Part shown: one piece after another, positions 23,054-34,209 of the stretch | Layout of the letters: each line of letters starts with the position of its first letter | How positions within the stretch are numbered: position 1 is the first letter of the stretch | From: Lycorma delicatula | Lineage: Eukaryota; Arthropoda; Insecta; Hemiptera; Fulgoridae | Length of the DNA stretch: 64,000 nt | NCBI RefSeq assembly: GCF_047948215.1 | Contig: NC_134461.1 | Location: forward strand, 85,308,245 to 85,372,244 | Direction of reading: 5' to 3' | Program-made: the position numbers and the translations under genes | The notes under the pieces: model-generated | Seen by the model: only the letters and a program-made list of their open reading frames with translations | Database searches by the model: none | Told to the model about the DNA's origin: nothing

Positions 23054-23636
23054 GCATTCCAGAAAATGAAAAATTACAGTCCTCTATTTTGCAGTTAAAC
23101 AATTTTTCTCACTAGTAGAAAATGAATTTATAATGAAAATCTAAAAGGGCTTTCATGAATAAACTACTACAAAAAGTTATTATTTTTGGATATTGTTTGG
23201 AGGCTGATATGGGTTAATGATAACGAATCCAGTAAGAGAATCCCAGAAAGTTTAGATACAATAACTCACAATGACTTAGAAGGCAAAACATGGAATTCAA
23301 AGTAATTATATTTTTAAATTTATTTGAGCCAAGATCCATCAAGGTTGTCAAAGATCAACAGCCATCACAGCTGATCAGTAATAATAATCACTTGTTCAAA
23401 TAATTGTCTTATGTAAGTTTTTTAAAACTAGAATTTAGTAATTAAATTTATAATTCTATATGCCTATTCTTAAATCTGTTGGCAGATTTCATAAATCGGC
23501 CTGAATAAAAAATAAACCTAAAGAATATAACTACAGATTACTGAAGAATTAACTCATCAAAAGAAAAACTATTTTAACAATCAACAAAATTACAAACATA
23601 AACCACTAAATTTATAATGGCAACAATATTTCAAAC
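23054..23636. other. Intron sequence, nothing recognised
   Basis: Last part of the first coding intron, next to the donor at 23636. No element is seen. Confidence 0.5.
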
Positions 23637-24455
23637 CTGTCTGCTGTTGCGCAGGAGCACTGGTCAGTGTGACAGAACTATTAGGTGTAGAAGCTGGCAC
23701 TGGTGCTGAAACAGGAGTGACTGTAAATGGCAATGCAGTTACTGTTGATGTCACGGTCGGCTGTATCTGTTCCCTATTTGTTGTGGAGGTTTCCTGTTGT
23801 TGCTTTTGTGCAGTTTGAATATTGACTTCTGATGAAGACACATTTCCCACAGGAGTGAATGTGACAGAAGGTGTAGAAAGATTAGGAAGAGCAGCAGCTG
23901 GAATCTGACCAGGAGTAGATGAAGAAGTGATCTGAATCTGAGGTGCAACAGATGGTGAGGACGAGGCTGGGGCATTACTTTGGACGATTGGTGTTATAGT
24001 CAGCGGAACAGCTGATGTCACGTTTGGTTGCCCCTCGACACCATTAGAAGTTGGTTTGAGGTTAAGAGTATTGGAGCTTTGTTGCTGTTGTTTTTCTTGT
24101 GTACGATTCATCATCAAAGGCTGAGCGGTAGCTGGTATGGCTTGTACGGATGGTGGTGGCACCGTTTTATGTTCGGTAGTTATTAGACTTAATGGCATAG
24201 CAGCAGATGCTGTATGGTTCATATTCTGTTGCGGCTTCGACGGACTATTATTCTGAGCAGGCAGTGTTGATGAAGCAATTGTAGACGTGGTTGATAAATT
24301 CTTGGGTGGGCTGGCAGGCACTGGGTTCTGCAGTGCTGTTGGAGCTGTATTAGAAGGTGTTGGTGGTATAACTTTTGCAGTGGGAACACCCGGAGGTGGT
24401 GGTGGCATCACTGGTTTCACTGGAGATGCACTCATTGTACTCATCGCACTCTAAC
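23637..24455 (-). CDS. First coding exon of chromo/tudor-like nuclear protein, Pro/Thr/Gln-rich
   Basis: Translation starts at ATG 24444 (MSTMSASPVKPVMPPPPPGV), 12 bases after a TTTTGTTTTAG acceptor, so an untranslated 5' exon must lie further right. No in-frame upstream ATG lies within the exon. The exon encodes 269 codons plus one base, rich in Pro, Ser, Thr, Gln and Val, with repeated VTSAVPLTITPI-like and VTALPFTVTPV-like units and a Gln-rich tract (EKQQQQSSN). No membrane segment or signal peptide is seen. It ends at ACAG|GTTTGA in phase 1, which is completed by exon 15605-16176. The composition suits a disordered transcription/chromatin scaffold. The function is unproven. Confidence 0.85.
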
Positions 24456-24742
24456 CTAAAACAAAAAGTTACATTCTAATTAGAATAATGAGTAGAATCT
24501 ATTTTATACTTAAAAAGTATCGGCGAGGATTAAGCTTTAAGTCAAATTTTACTGTTGCTGAAATTTTGTAAATTGTCATTTGATAATTTATCAATTTTGT
24601 GAATCATCACCTCAAAAACCTATATTAAAATACCTACAAATATGAAACTTGTATTTGAAATAATAAAATAGAAATTTAGGGGCATATTCGATCAATCACT
24701 ACTATGGACTATACAGAGTACAGCACATAATGTTGTTATCTA

Positions 24743-26061
24743 CAGGATGTCCCATATAAAACGCAACCCATCAATCACTCATCCATGAAGTTTCAAAAGT
24801 CAAGCTTACTCCTTTACTCGTTACTGAAATGGACTCGTCCAACATCTGAACATCGCGGCGACGCAGTAGAACACTACCGATAGTAACAACAATGTAATCA
24901 TAAAGTTCTCTGTATTGCTAGAGACAAGATTGTGTTTTCGCTAGATGAACGTGTTTTCATTGTTGAGTCGTACTTCAGTACGAAATCAGTGGTTGCAGTG
25001 CAAGATTTGTTTCGCCATAAGTACCCAGATAAACCAGCTCCTAACAAAACATCAGTATCTATCTAAGGTTGGTTGCAAAATTTTGAGAGACTGGTTCTGT
25101 TAATAACAAGGAACACAAAAGATCTGCGTCAGTGTTGAATACAGATACAGTCACTGAAATCAAAGACCGATTACTCGCCTCGCCAAATAAATCATCAGAC
25201 GTTTGTCTGCTGAAATTAATTTATCTAAATCAACTGTTCATCGGGCGATCAATTACAATTACGACCTTATTGAATTCAAACGGTTCATCAACTTCTTGAG
25301 CCCGACAAAGAAAAACGGCTATAATATTGTCAATGGTTCCGTCGATTTCTGCATGAGGGAATTAATGTTATGGATTCGTTATTTTTCACAGACGAAGCGC
25401 GGTTTCATTTGGATAGCTACGTAAACAGCCAAAACAGTAGAATTTGGGGCGCTGAAAATCCCCATGTTTATCACGTAAAACAATTACACCCGCAGAAGTT
25501 GGGCGTGTGGTGCGCGATATCGCGGAAGAAAATAATAGGTCCTATTTTTTTTGAGTACACCATTAATGCAGAACGATATCAGGATATTTTATTTCAGTTC
25601 ATTGCACTCTTGGAAGAGGAAGACGGACACTGCTGGCTACAACATGACGGTGCGAGATCGCACTACGCAGATTCAACTTCTGATTTCGTTGAGGAATTCT
25701 TTGGTAATCGTGCTATCGGTCGAGGCTTGTGGCCACAAAGATCTCCAGATTTGACTGCGGCGGATTTTTTTCTATGGGGTTACCTCAAAGAAAAAGCCTA
25801 CAGCAACAAACCACGAACACTTGAAAGTCAATATTGAACAAGCGGTATTAAATATCCAGCCACAAACTTTGAAAAAAGTTGCAAGAAACGCTGTAAAAAG
25901 AATTGAAGCTTGTATTCAAGAAGATGGGGCCACTTCCAACAAAATTACTCTAAATGTAAGTTAATGGATGGTAATAATAAAAATTACATTTACACATGCC
26001 TTTTTATTATTTCAATACATACCAATATAAGGTTGGGTTGCGTTTTATATGGGACACCCTG
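24743..26061 (+). mobile_element. Mariner-related (Tc1/mariner) element with 27-bp TIRs and TA duplication
   Basis: The ends CAGGATGTCCCATATAAAAC and the inverted CAGGGTGTCCCATATAAAAC, both followed by GCAACCCA, form TIRs of about 28 bp. They are flanked by TA at 24741-24742 and 26062-26063. The total is 1319 bp, full length for the group. The transposase inside is broken by stops and frameshifts. The element lies 0.3 kb upstream of the first coding exon of the minus-strand gene, inside its 5' UTR intron. Confidence 0.93.
24937..25950 (+). pseudogene. Transposase of mariner-related family with D-38-D spacing, broken
   Basis: The N-terminal part reads FSLDERVFIVESYFSTKSVV and LFRHKYPDKPAPNKTSVS (helix-turn-helix) before stops. 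The catalytic part is one open frame (25370-25835) with FTDEARFHLDSYVNSQNSRI (first Asp), LGVWCAISRKKIIGPIFFE, LQHDGARSHYA (second Asp) and RSPDLTAADFFLWGYLK (third Asp). I count 38 residues between the second and third Asp, against 34 in classical mariners. All three acidic residues are intact, but the N-terminal half has in-frame stops (for example after TSVSI), so the gene is dead. Confidence 0.88.
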
Positions 26062-26139
26062 TATTTTGATTTGGTAACATTGCTAATGTTGGCTAAGAAA
26101 GCCTAATGATCAAAATATTGTTATCTGTCAATATTTGAC

Positions 26140-26400
26140 AGAAAATATAGTCGCATATTTGGGCATATGCCCCGTTTTCACCAGATCTTGATGTGTTTTG
26201 ACACCTAAGGAACCAAAAAAAACCAGATGGAAATTTACTGGATGTTAATGTTCATATGTGTGTTCAGTGTTTGCCTCTAAATTATCTTTCATCTCCAATT
26301 TGTACAAACTTCATTGGATTACTTCTATATACGAGGCATTGATGCCATTAAATTTTCAACTTAAGTCATTTATTTTTTAACATTTTTCTTGTTTCCCTTT
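26140..26400 (+). repeat. Dispersed repeat (GGCATTGATGCCATTAAATT family), copy 1
   Basis: This repeat shares ordered blocks with the reverse complement of 39000-39250: a TTTTGACAnnTAAGGAACC motif, GGAAATTT, then CTCTATATAYGRGGCATTGATGCC and ATTAAATTTTCAAnTT. It has no coding capacity. It lies just outside the mariner-related element. Confidence 0.6.
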
Positions 26401-26705
26401 TTTTTTATTGTATTCAAGAGTAATTTAAAAAAAGATTTTTTTCTACAAAATTGAACTTCAACTCCCACTTTGGGGTTTGTGCAAAAAGCAACAAACATAG
26501 TTTTGTCAGGTCTCAATTTATATGTTTTAAGGGCATTGAAAATGATTTTAATATTTATAGTTGTTTAAATAGAAGCTTTCTTTTTTGTAATTTGCAGTTT
26601 TAACCTCAAGCCAATATTATCTTGTATTTACAACTTACAATCAAGCTGTAAAAGAACATCGTTCTTATTATATGGCATCAGCAATTTGATAAATTATGAG
26701 ACATA

Positions 26706-27203
26706 TTCATAAAGTAAGGGCCGTTGGCTTATATTTAAATATTAGCAGGTCAATTTCACGCATGCAGGCCCATCTATCGGTTATTTATGAAGCCAATGCA
26801 GTTATTGTTTTGATTCAGTAGTTGTTTGCCTGCTGGTGAATGCAGATCACAATGTCTGCAGCAATCATTTCTCCTGCCAGTTATGAAGTGTGCACTGTGA
26901 TTCGATTTTTGTGCTCAAAAGGATCTTCAGCTGCTGAAATTCACTGGGAGTTGTGCCTAGTGTATGGACCTACAGTAATCAGTGAAAACAATGATGTCGA
27001 GACTTTAAAAATGGCCGCACAAATGTGCATGATGATGAGCAGAGTGGCTGGCCCAGTGTTCAGATTGACGAAAACAATGAACAAGTGAACTGAAAACTGT
27101 AATGTGATTGGCGATTGATGATTAGTGGTCTGGGTGATGAATTTCTGCATGTTGAATGCACCTCTATCTATAAAATTATCACAGAAAAGCTCGGATATCA
27201 CAA
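26706..27203 (+). pseudogene. Mariner transposase N-terminal fragment, copy 1
   Basis: The stretch from TTCATAAAGTAA (26706) matches 60377 onward, sharing TATATTTAAATATTAGCAGG, then the coding block YEVCTVIRFLCSKGSSAAEI, LCLVYGPTVISE and IYKIITEKLGYH. These are the two helix-turn-helix motifs of a mariner-family transposase. The catalytic domain is absent or unreadable, and several frameshifts are present. Confidence 0.75.
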
Positions 27204-27840
27204 ATCATAAAATTACATTTCATCAGGCCAATCAATAAAGAAGTATTAGTTTTACGTTTTGTGGCATTGGTTGAGACATACTTGATCAAAAATAACCAGT
27301 ATTACATCAGTGACAATTGCATTACGACAACCTGGTTGCTTATGGAACAATTCTTGTGAACCATCAAATTTCACAGATTCAAATGTCATTCACTTACCAG
27401 ATCTTATTTTGTGTCTTTTTCTGCTTTTTACATATGTCCCTAATATATTCTACAACTGCGCTGTAACATTAAATGAGAACAAACACCTGTTTTTTTTTTA
27501 CATTAACTATTTCTATAATCCTATTTATAACTAAATTAATGTTCAAAATCTTTTAAAGTTCATGTATATTTACTTTTAACAGAAACAAGTTTACAGAGTT
27601 AAATAAGAAAGCAGTGATAACCTAGTAATGCATTAGACAAATTATCGTTTATTGTTAAAATAATACATATCACACTCTATTAAGGTGCCTAAACAGCTTA
27701 ACAGGCATAAAAAATTACATTCATGATACAAAGCAATTTTATGGAATAATGTATATAACTTTTCACTGTTGCTCAAATGAATAGTGAAAAAAAATCAACC
27801 TAAGACTATTTTAAAAGACCAGTGAAAAAGACTAACCAAT
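27204..27840. other. Nothing recognised
   Basis: Intergenic or intronic AT-rich sequence. A possible decayed continuation of the mariner (ITTTWLLMEQFL-like) is too weak to call. Confidence 0.35.
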
Positions 27841-27847
27841 ATTGCAA

Positions 27848-27884
27848 GATTTTAACACATGCAATATTTGCATGTGTTAAAATC
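27848..27884. repeat. Perfect 17-bp hairpin
   Basis: GATTTTAACACATGCAA, loop TAT, then the exact reverse complement. A further partial copy (GGATTTTAACACAT) follows at about 27925. It may be a MITE relic or a replication-slippage product. No transcript signal is seen. Confidence 0.85.
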
Positions 27885-28279
27885 CAATATGGATATATTT
27901 TAAATCCAATTTAAAATCCAATATGGATTTTAACACATAATAAAATTAATCTATTTACTTATCCATGAACAAACTGAAAACCTTACAAGTGGTGATAGGA
28001 CAATTAATTACTGGTATGAATCTGTTAAAAACAAACTCTGAATTGTACAGTAGTGGATGTCACTACTGATACATTCTCCTTGAGTAGTTGAACAACCTTA
28101 CATTGATAAACAATTGCAATTATACTGGACATACTGGTTTAAAGGTGTTCTCGTTTCTGTTAACAGGTCTGGAACTCTTTTGTCAGAATATATGAGTTTC
28201 ATTATCATATTAAACTGGAGTATATCAAATACCAGAAATCTCCTGTCCTTTTAGCGTAGTTTTATGTTCGGAAGCAGCT

Positions 28280-28530
28280 CGAAGGCACAAAAGCTTAAAT
28301 CTGGTAAATAAACAGAATAACTTAATTTGATAATAATCAATTTATTTTTGGCTAGAAACTCTCACTAATAGGGCATAATGGTTCAACCATTCTCAAAGAG
28401 CCTATATGGTACAACCATTATGCACTGAGAATTTTTGCACCTGTGATAGTTTCTAGCAAAAAATAAATTAAAGCAAGCTAGCAAAAATTATAAAATTAAG
28501 TTATTCTGCTTGTTTATCAGATTTACACTC
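28280..28530. mobile_element. Small imperfect palindrome, MITE-like (about 250 bp)
   Basis: Left blocks AATCTGGTAAATAAACAGAA, TAACTTAATTT, GCTAGAAACTCTCAC and CATAATGGTT recur inverted at 28410-28525. The arms are about 80-120 bp with indels. It is non-coding. Confidence 0.7.
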
Positions 28531-28649
28531 TTGTTCTTTCTAGCTACATGGTAAGGATGGATAATTTACTTATCAGGTCACAAATCAGGTTTTCTCCTCG
28601 AAACAGAATATTTACATCTTTTCAATGGCCATTAATTACATATTTATCC

Positions 28650-28746
28650 AGCCAGGCTAAACCAAATCTTTTAATCTTCAAACTACATCATTTTGGTGTT
28701 TGACTGCTTCTTGCCCATTTAAAAATTTTTTAAACCATTCAGACAT
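28650..28746 (-). pseudogene. Mariner N-terminal relic, downstream half (interrupted)
   Basis: The minus strand reads EWFKKFLNGQEAVKHQND, the segment that follows the first helix-turn-helix in mariner transposases. It stops exactly at the left end of the 28747-33482 transposon. The preceding half lies at 33483-33640. Confidence 0.65.
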
Positions 28747-28897
28747 GGGGTATTCCATTTTAATTCAACAAATTTTCCAAAACTTTATTGCATCATTATT
28801 TTTGATTTTGATGATATCTGGTATATAAGTACCCACCTTGTAGTAGCCAAAAAATATTTTTTTATATATTATAATTTTTTTCTTAGGTAATAGACTA

Positions 28898-29567
28898 TGA
28901 GGGTGGTGGGGTTAGAGATGCCATCTTGGCGTTAAAACATTTCTACACTAAGTACATATCAACCTGACATAGCATGTGGACTGTGATTTTTCTACTTTGT
29001 TTGTTGTGAATTATTGAAATGTGCGCTTTAACAGAAAATACAGTGAGTTGTGTTCAGTAATTAGGTTTTTACTGGCAATAAACCTCAAACCAATTGAAAT
29101 TCATCGGCAATTTTGTGAGCTGTACGGAGATGGAATAATGAGTGAAGGTGAAGTAAGGCAGTGGTGCATTCAGTTTGAAAATGCCTGTACCAATGTTCAT
29201 GATGAGGACCGCAGTGGTCGGCCTAACCTTGTGACTGATGAACTGACAATGAAAATTGCCACATTATGATTATGAAACTCTTGCTTCATTTCCCCAAAAT
29301 TTCGCAAAGTTTACTGCATGAAATTGTATCAAGGAAGCTTAGTTATAACAAGTTTTGTGCAAGATGGGTGCAAAAATCTAAGGAGGCGGATTTCTACAAA
29401 GAAAGGAATTGAAAAGCTTGTGCATCGTTATAAGTGCCTCAATTTAAATGGGAACTATGTAGAAGAATGGTTTAAGATTGTCCGTTTCAAATGCTTATAA
29501 CATTTCTTTTTTTTTATTTGGTTGGTTTTCTATTTCAAAACGCAAGTTACTTTCTGGACACCCCTAG
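28898..29567 (+). mobile_element. Core-deleted mariner nested in the left TIR
   Basis: The right arm of the host transposon has an uninterrupted TAGACTATTTTCTAA where the left arm reads TAGACTA, 670 bp, TATTTTCTAAC. The insertion therefore duplicated TA (28896-28897 and 29568-29569). Inside, the plus strand encodes a mariner N-terminus (29021-29269: CSVIRFLLAINLKPIEIHRQ, IMSEGEVRQW, DEDRSGRPNLV) to about ARWVQK. It then jumps to the C-terminal end GIEKLVHRYKCLNLNGNYVE, with no catalytic core. Terminal repeats are weak (GAGGGTGG against AGGGGTGT). Confidence 0.88.
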
Positions 29568-30539
29568 TATTTTCTAACTTTCCAACAGGTAAAGACAGCC
29601 AGCCATTTTTCACGAGCTGTAGCATTCTTATTTTACATCATACAAAGATCAAAAAGGGCTTTTTGAAAAGAGTAAAGCTGGAACTTCATCTTAGTATAAT
29701 CAAAATTCATTTTGTACAAATCTTGTAATGTTACTAAAGTTACATTTACAAATTGTTTTTTCAAATTTTGGGCCAAAAATAAATAATGAAGGACATAGGG
29801 TAAAAGGCTGTTTTTTACCTTTTAATTCTTAGGTAATAGTAGTACTTAAAAAAAAAAAATTAGACTATTACCTTCATTAAAAGTGACTGCCAAATCATAA
29901 ATTTTGAAAATGTCTTATTTTTGGGGTCCAAAAACCACATGTGGGACAGGTGGCAAATATCTGAAATGTTAACAGCAGTAAACATATATGTTATGTACTT
30001 TAAAACCATATAAAATCTATTTTTTTACTCTAAGGGGTTAACCAGTAATGAAGCCATCGAAACCTCGCTAAAAACATTGTTCCTTCTAACCGTGAATAAT
30101 GCATCCAAAAAAAATTCACAGCATGTATTTTTTCAGATAATAATGTAGGACTACTACACAAAATATTCTGATATGTCTATAATGAGATAGCTTATATTCT
30201 AGATAGTTTGTTACCTTGTATGCCTCACATACACAAACTCATGTTTAAACATGAAAATGAACAGACATGTATGTACATAAACGTTTATGTAATCCTAAAT
30301 GTAAACAACATTGTAGACAGCTCAATTATTGTTTCTGATTTCAATGTGACATGTTGTATTGTTAATACTGTGGTTAGGTAACATACACTTGTTTATAAAA
30401 TAATTTTATTTAACAGTGAACTTCTCTTTTATGTGATATTTTTTATTTTAGCTGCAGAGAAACTGGAATAAGACAAAGTGAGGTGCAATTGGTAGTTTTA
30501 TAATTTACATACTACTTGTACTGTTATTGTAAGAACCCT

Positions 30540-32520
30540 TGAATTTTATAAAAAAAAGATTATGGATTGTTCAACTGGCATTCACACTGAAATGGTATGT
30601 CATAAATTGACTTACAATAGATCTTCAGTATTGCATGATATTTTAGAGTTTACTGAACAGCAAATGACATTGATATCATTAAGTGGATGTACTGAAACAA
30701 AAAATATCTATACTTTTCATACTAATGAGAAAAGTTGCTCTGACCCATTTAGCTGTCACACTAAACCGGTTAAAAAATCTCTTTCAACAAGCAATCTAAA
30801 TTTAAAATTAATTCCAGGCAGAGCACTATGTAAAAATGCTTAAACAAAATTAAAAAACCACAAGATGGTACAAAAGGCGAACTGGAATGTCAAGATATAT
30901 TTGAACCTCAATGTATTATAGTAAACTCTAAATAAAGCTTGTTCAGCATTTGAGATTTCCCCTGTTACAAGTTCAAAAATTTTCGAGCAGTGCAGGAACC
31001 AATTTAAAAAAATAAAGTTACAAAAATAGCCGAATTAGTTATCAGTAAATTAACCAAGCAGCTGAAGCATTCAAAATGAGTTTAGCATTAGTCAGTATTT
31101 AGCCTGTCAACCCAAAAAATTAGTTGAAACAAGTGGAATTTTGTCACAAATTGGCAAAAAGAAACATTCACATAATTGATGAGCACAGCTTAATGCCAGG
31201 CAAGAAAATTAATATTCAAAAAAGGCTTATCTTATATAACTTAAAAGTATTGTACACAGCCTTCAAAGAAAAACATAATTTAAAATTTGGTTTTTTAAAA
31301 ATTTGCTGATTAGATCTAAATTTTGTGTTCTGGCGGTGGGTCAGGTTTGTCAGGTGTTTGGTATGTCAGGCTTGACATACCAAAATGTAAAGCTTATGTT
31401 ATCTGCTCTAAAAATAAAATTTGATTATAAAATCTCCTTTCAACCATGGTATGCGATACAGAAATTGAAACGTGCATGCTGTCACTGTGTGAAAAATGTC
31501 CAGTGCTCAGATTACTAAGAGTGATCTTCAAACAGTGGGTTTCTGTTGACTGTTGTGAACTACCTACTGTAATTCTTCCATTTCAAGAGTACTTAGATAA
31601 ACTTACTGAAAATTAAAAATAATCTAAAAAAACATCATTTTGTTGCAAAGAAACAAATTAATTTCCTCAACATTAAAAAGAAAAACTTGTTGGAGGGTGA
31701 ATGTATTATAATGGGAGACTTCTCTTAAAATTTTCCTTTTGTGACAGCATGAAGTCCAATTTTATCACTAGTCAGAAACTTTTGCCACAATACATCCATT
31801 TCTCATATATTTTAAAAAAGAAGGAAAATCACAAAGTCAAAGCTACTGTGTGATTAGCGAGTACTACATTGTTTTTATGCTTCCAAAAACAAGTTATAAA
31901 TGAACTAAAAACACAGTTACCGCAAATTAAATTATTTTTTTAAATTTTTTTGATGGTTCTTCAGCCCAGTATAAAAAAATTCATAAATTTGAGCTATCAA
32001 GAAAATTTTGAAATAACAGCTGAATGGCATTTTTTTTGCCTCATATCATGGAAAAGGACCATGTGATGGTATTGGTTGAACTGTAAAAAGGACTGTGACT
32101 AAAGCAAGCCTTCAAAGGACAGTCAGCAATCATTTGTTACACCTTCTGAAATGTACAATCATTGCAAAGACAATATAAAATATATAAAATTTATTTTCTG
32201 CTCTAATAAAGATGTTCAAGAGACTGAAGAATACATCAGTTCTCGTTAACAGGTAATCACAACAGTTCCAGAAACAAGAACCTTTCACAATTATGTTCCA
32301 AGTCAGAAATGTATTCTGAAAGTCTTTAAAAAATCATTGAGGTATAATCATACATGGGTTCAACTGGAAAATATTTTAAAGATTCTCATGTCTTCAGAGG
32401 TTTTTCTATCAACTAGTGGAAGAGGACACAACTTTACACCAATGATGAATGAGGACTTACCAGTTCTACTCAATAAAAAAATGGCAGGAGCACTAAATTA
32501 TGTTAGTTAAGTTTGTTATC
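30540..32520 (+). pseudogene. Transposase-like protein of the long-TIR transposon, degraded
   Basis: Plus-strand fragments in order are an open frame of 93 residues (30562-30840), QVEFCHKLAKRN (31129), KINIQKRLILYNLKVLYTAF (31207), GLTYQNVKLMLSALKIKFDY (31372) with a following Cys/His cluster, ECIIMGDFS (31700), DGSSAQYKKIHKF (31952), AEWHFF plus ASYHGKGPCDGIG (32020, across a frameshift), and VKRTVTKASLQR. An acidic GDF, a DG-S-x-QYK block and a later AEWHFF-HGKG block are plausible DDE/D-type catalytic stretches. I recognise this as a widespread uncharacterised transposon protein of arthropods, without a superfamily name. Many stops show it is dead. Confidence 0.6.
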
Positions 32521-33482
32521 AAAAAGAGCAAGATTTATTTGTAACTTCCATTAGCAGGAGTAAAATAAGGTAAAAGTGAATTGATCACTTGTTAATGTAT
32601 TTGAACTGTTATCATTTTGTAATTACTATTTATTATTCTGTAATTGAATATATCATTTTGCAATTATTATTTATTATTCTGTAATTGAATATATCATTTT
32701 GCAATTGACTATCTATTAATTATCAATTTATACATTATGACAAGTTTAACTGTAACTTTTATAATCTGGGAAAAAATACATAATTAGTATTTTTGGATAT
32801 GTTGTTTATGGTTAGAAGCGGTTATGGTTTTAGCGGTTTTGTTGGCTTCGTTACTCATCAACCCCTTTGAGTAACAACATAAATTTTATTAAAATTTTTA
32901 AATACAAAAAAATTATTTAATGCAGTAAACATTTCAGATTTTTACAATCTGTCCCACATGTGATTTCTGGACCCCAAAAATGAGACATTTTCAAAATCTT
33001 ATGATTTGGCAGTCATTTTTATCAAAGCTAACAGTCCAATTTTTTTAAAAGTACTACAAGTACCTAAGTGTTAAAAGGTAAAAAAACAGGCCTTTTACCC
33101 TAAGCCCTTCATTATTTATTTTGGGCCCAAAATTTGAAAAAACAATTTGTAAACGTAACTTCATTCAACTACAAGATTTGGTTACAACAAATTAAATTTT
33201 GAGTATACCAAGATGAAGTTCCATCTTTACTCTTTCCAAAAAGCCCTTTTTGACCCTCTGTATGATGTAAAATAAGAATGCTACAGCTCATGGAAAAAGT
33301 AACAAAATGACTGTTTTTACCTGTTAGCAAATTAGAAAATAGTCTACTCAAGAAATTTTTTTTTTAAATATAGAAAAATATTTTTTGGCCATTACAAGGT
33401 GGGTAGTTATCATATACCAAATATCATCAAAATCAAAAATAGTGATGCACTTATCATTTGTTAAATTAAAATGGAATACCCC

Positions 33483-33640
33483 AAACATGGCTTTTTACAG
33501 CATTCACATCACCTGCCACTTTCAACAGCTCCAATGTTTCAATAGCGGTTAGTCATTTTCACGCAAAATTATACATTAACATGCTGCTCTAATTTTTGAT
33601 CCCTTATTTTTAACATTTATACATAAATTTTTACTGTTTT
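33483..33640 (-). pseudogene. Mariner N-terminal relic, upstream half (interrupted)
   Basis: The minus strand reads LEQHVNVYNFA, a stop-bearing gap, then AIETLELLKVAGDVNAVKSHV, the first helix-turn-helix region of a mariner transposase. It continues in 28746-28650 once the 4.7-kb element and one target copy are removed. Confidence 0.65.
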
Positions 33641-34200
33641 ATAAATAGTACTTTAGTGTTTTATTTATATAAACTTTAATTGTTATAAGAATGTGGGTCT
33701 ATTCTAAATAAGAATTATAATTATGTCAGCAGACAGTCGCTGAATGATAAACTGACTTAACATTATAACTCTCTGACACGCATAAATATAATTTATAACC
33801 TATTATGACTTTATTTATCATAAAAATAAATACGGACAAGCCAAATATTATAACTAAAGAAATGAGTCGCCTTACTTAGAATCTTATCAAGAAACAATAT
33901 TGCTATATTGTTTGCTTATATGCTCATAGTTTTCAAATATGGTCAGACCAATGTAAAAATAAATTTTTATATTACCCATATATAATATATAAATATATTT
34001 ATATATTACCCATAAGCTTGAATGCTTGAGTATAATCCAATTAACTAGTTGTCTAAAGCATTTGTGCAAATTCTGTCAGCGTTATGGGCCAGAGAAGAAA
34101 TAGGTTTTATATCAAATATCTTAATAACTTGACAAGCAAATTTAAAAAGTTGCGATTTCAGAGGTCAAATGAAAGTGGAAAATTACTTAAAATGGACAGA
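33641..34200. other. Nothing recognised
   Basis: AT-rich sequence with a small TATATATT-rich patch near 33985. Confidence 0.4.
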
Positions 34201-34209
34201 GGATATATT

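Larger units (their letters stand above)
28747..33482 (+). mobile_element. 4.7-kb DNA transposon with about 0.7-kb terminal inverted repeats
   Basis: The ends GGGGTATTCCATTTTAATT and its inverse lead into inverted arms at 28747-30135 (interrupted by a nested mariner) and 32766-33482, each about 717 bp once the insertion is removed. Flanks are AGACAT (28741-28746) and AAACAT (33483-33488), a probable 6-bp target duplication with one change. The interior carries decayed plus-strand coding for a large protein. The element is itself inserted in a mariner relic. TIR length, 6-bp duplication and protein motifs do not let me name a superfamily with confidence. Confidence 0.85.

Noticed and set aside
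23751..23975. His/Leu/Arg-rich minus-strand frame
   Set aside because: It is an alternative frame of the Pro/Thr-rich first coding exon, and the phase-matched main frame is preferred.
27842..27935. Hairpin with a third partial copy considered as a CRISPR-like or microRNA structure
   Set aside because: A 17-bp stem with a 3-base loop is too short for a microRNA precursor, there is no array, and this is an insect genome.
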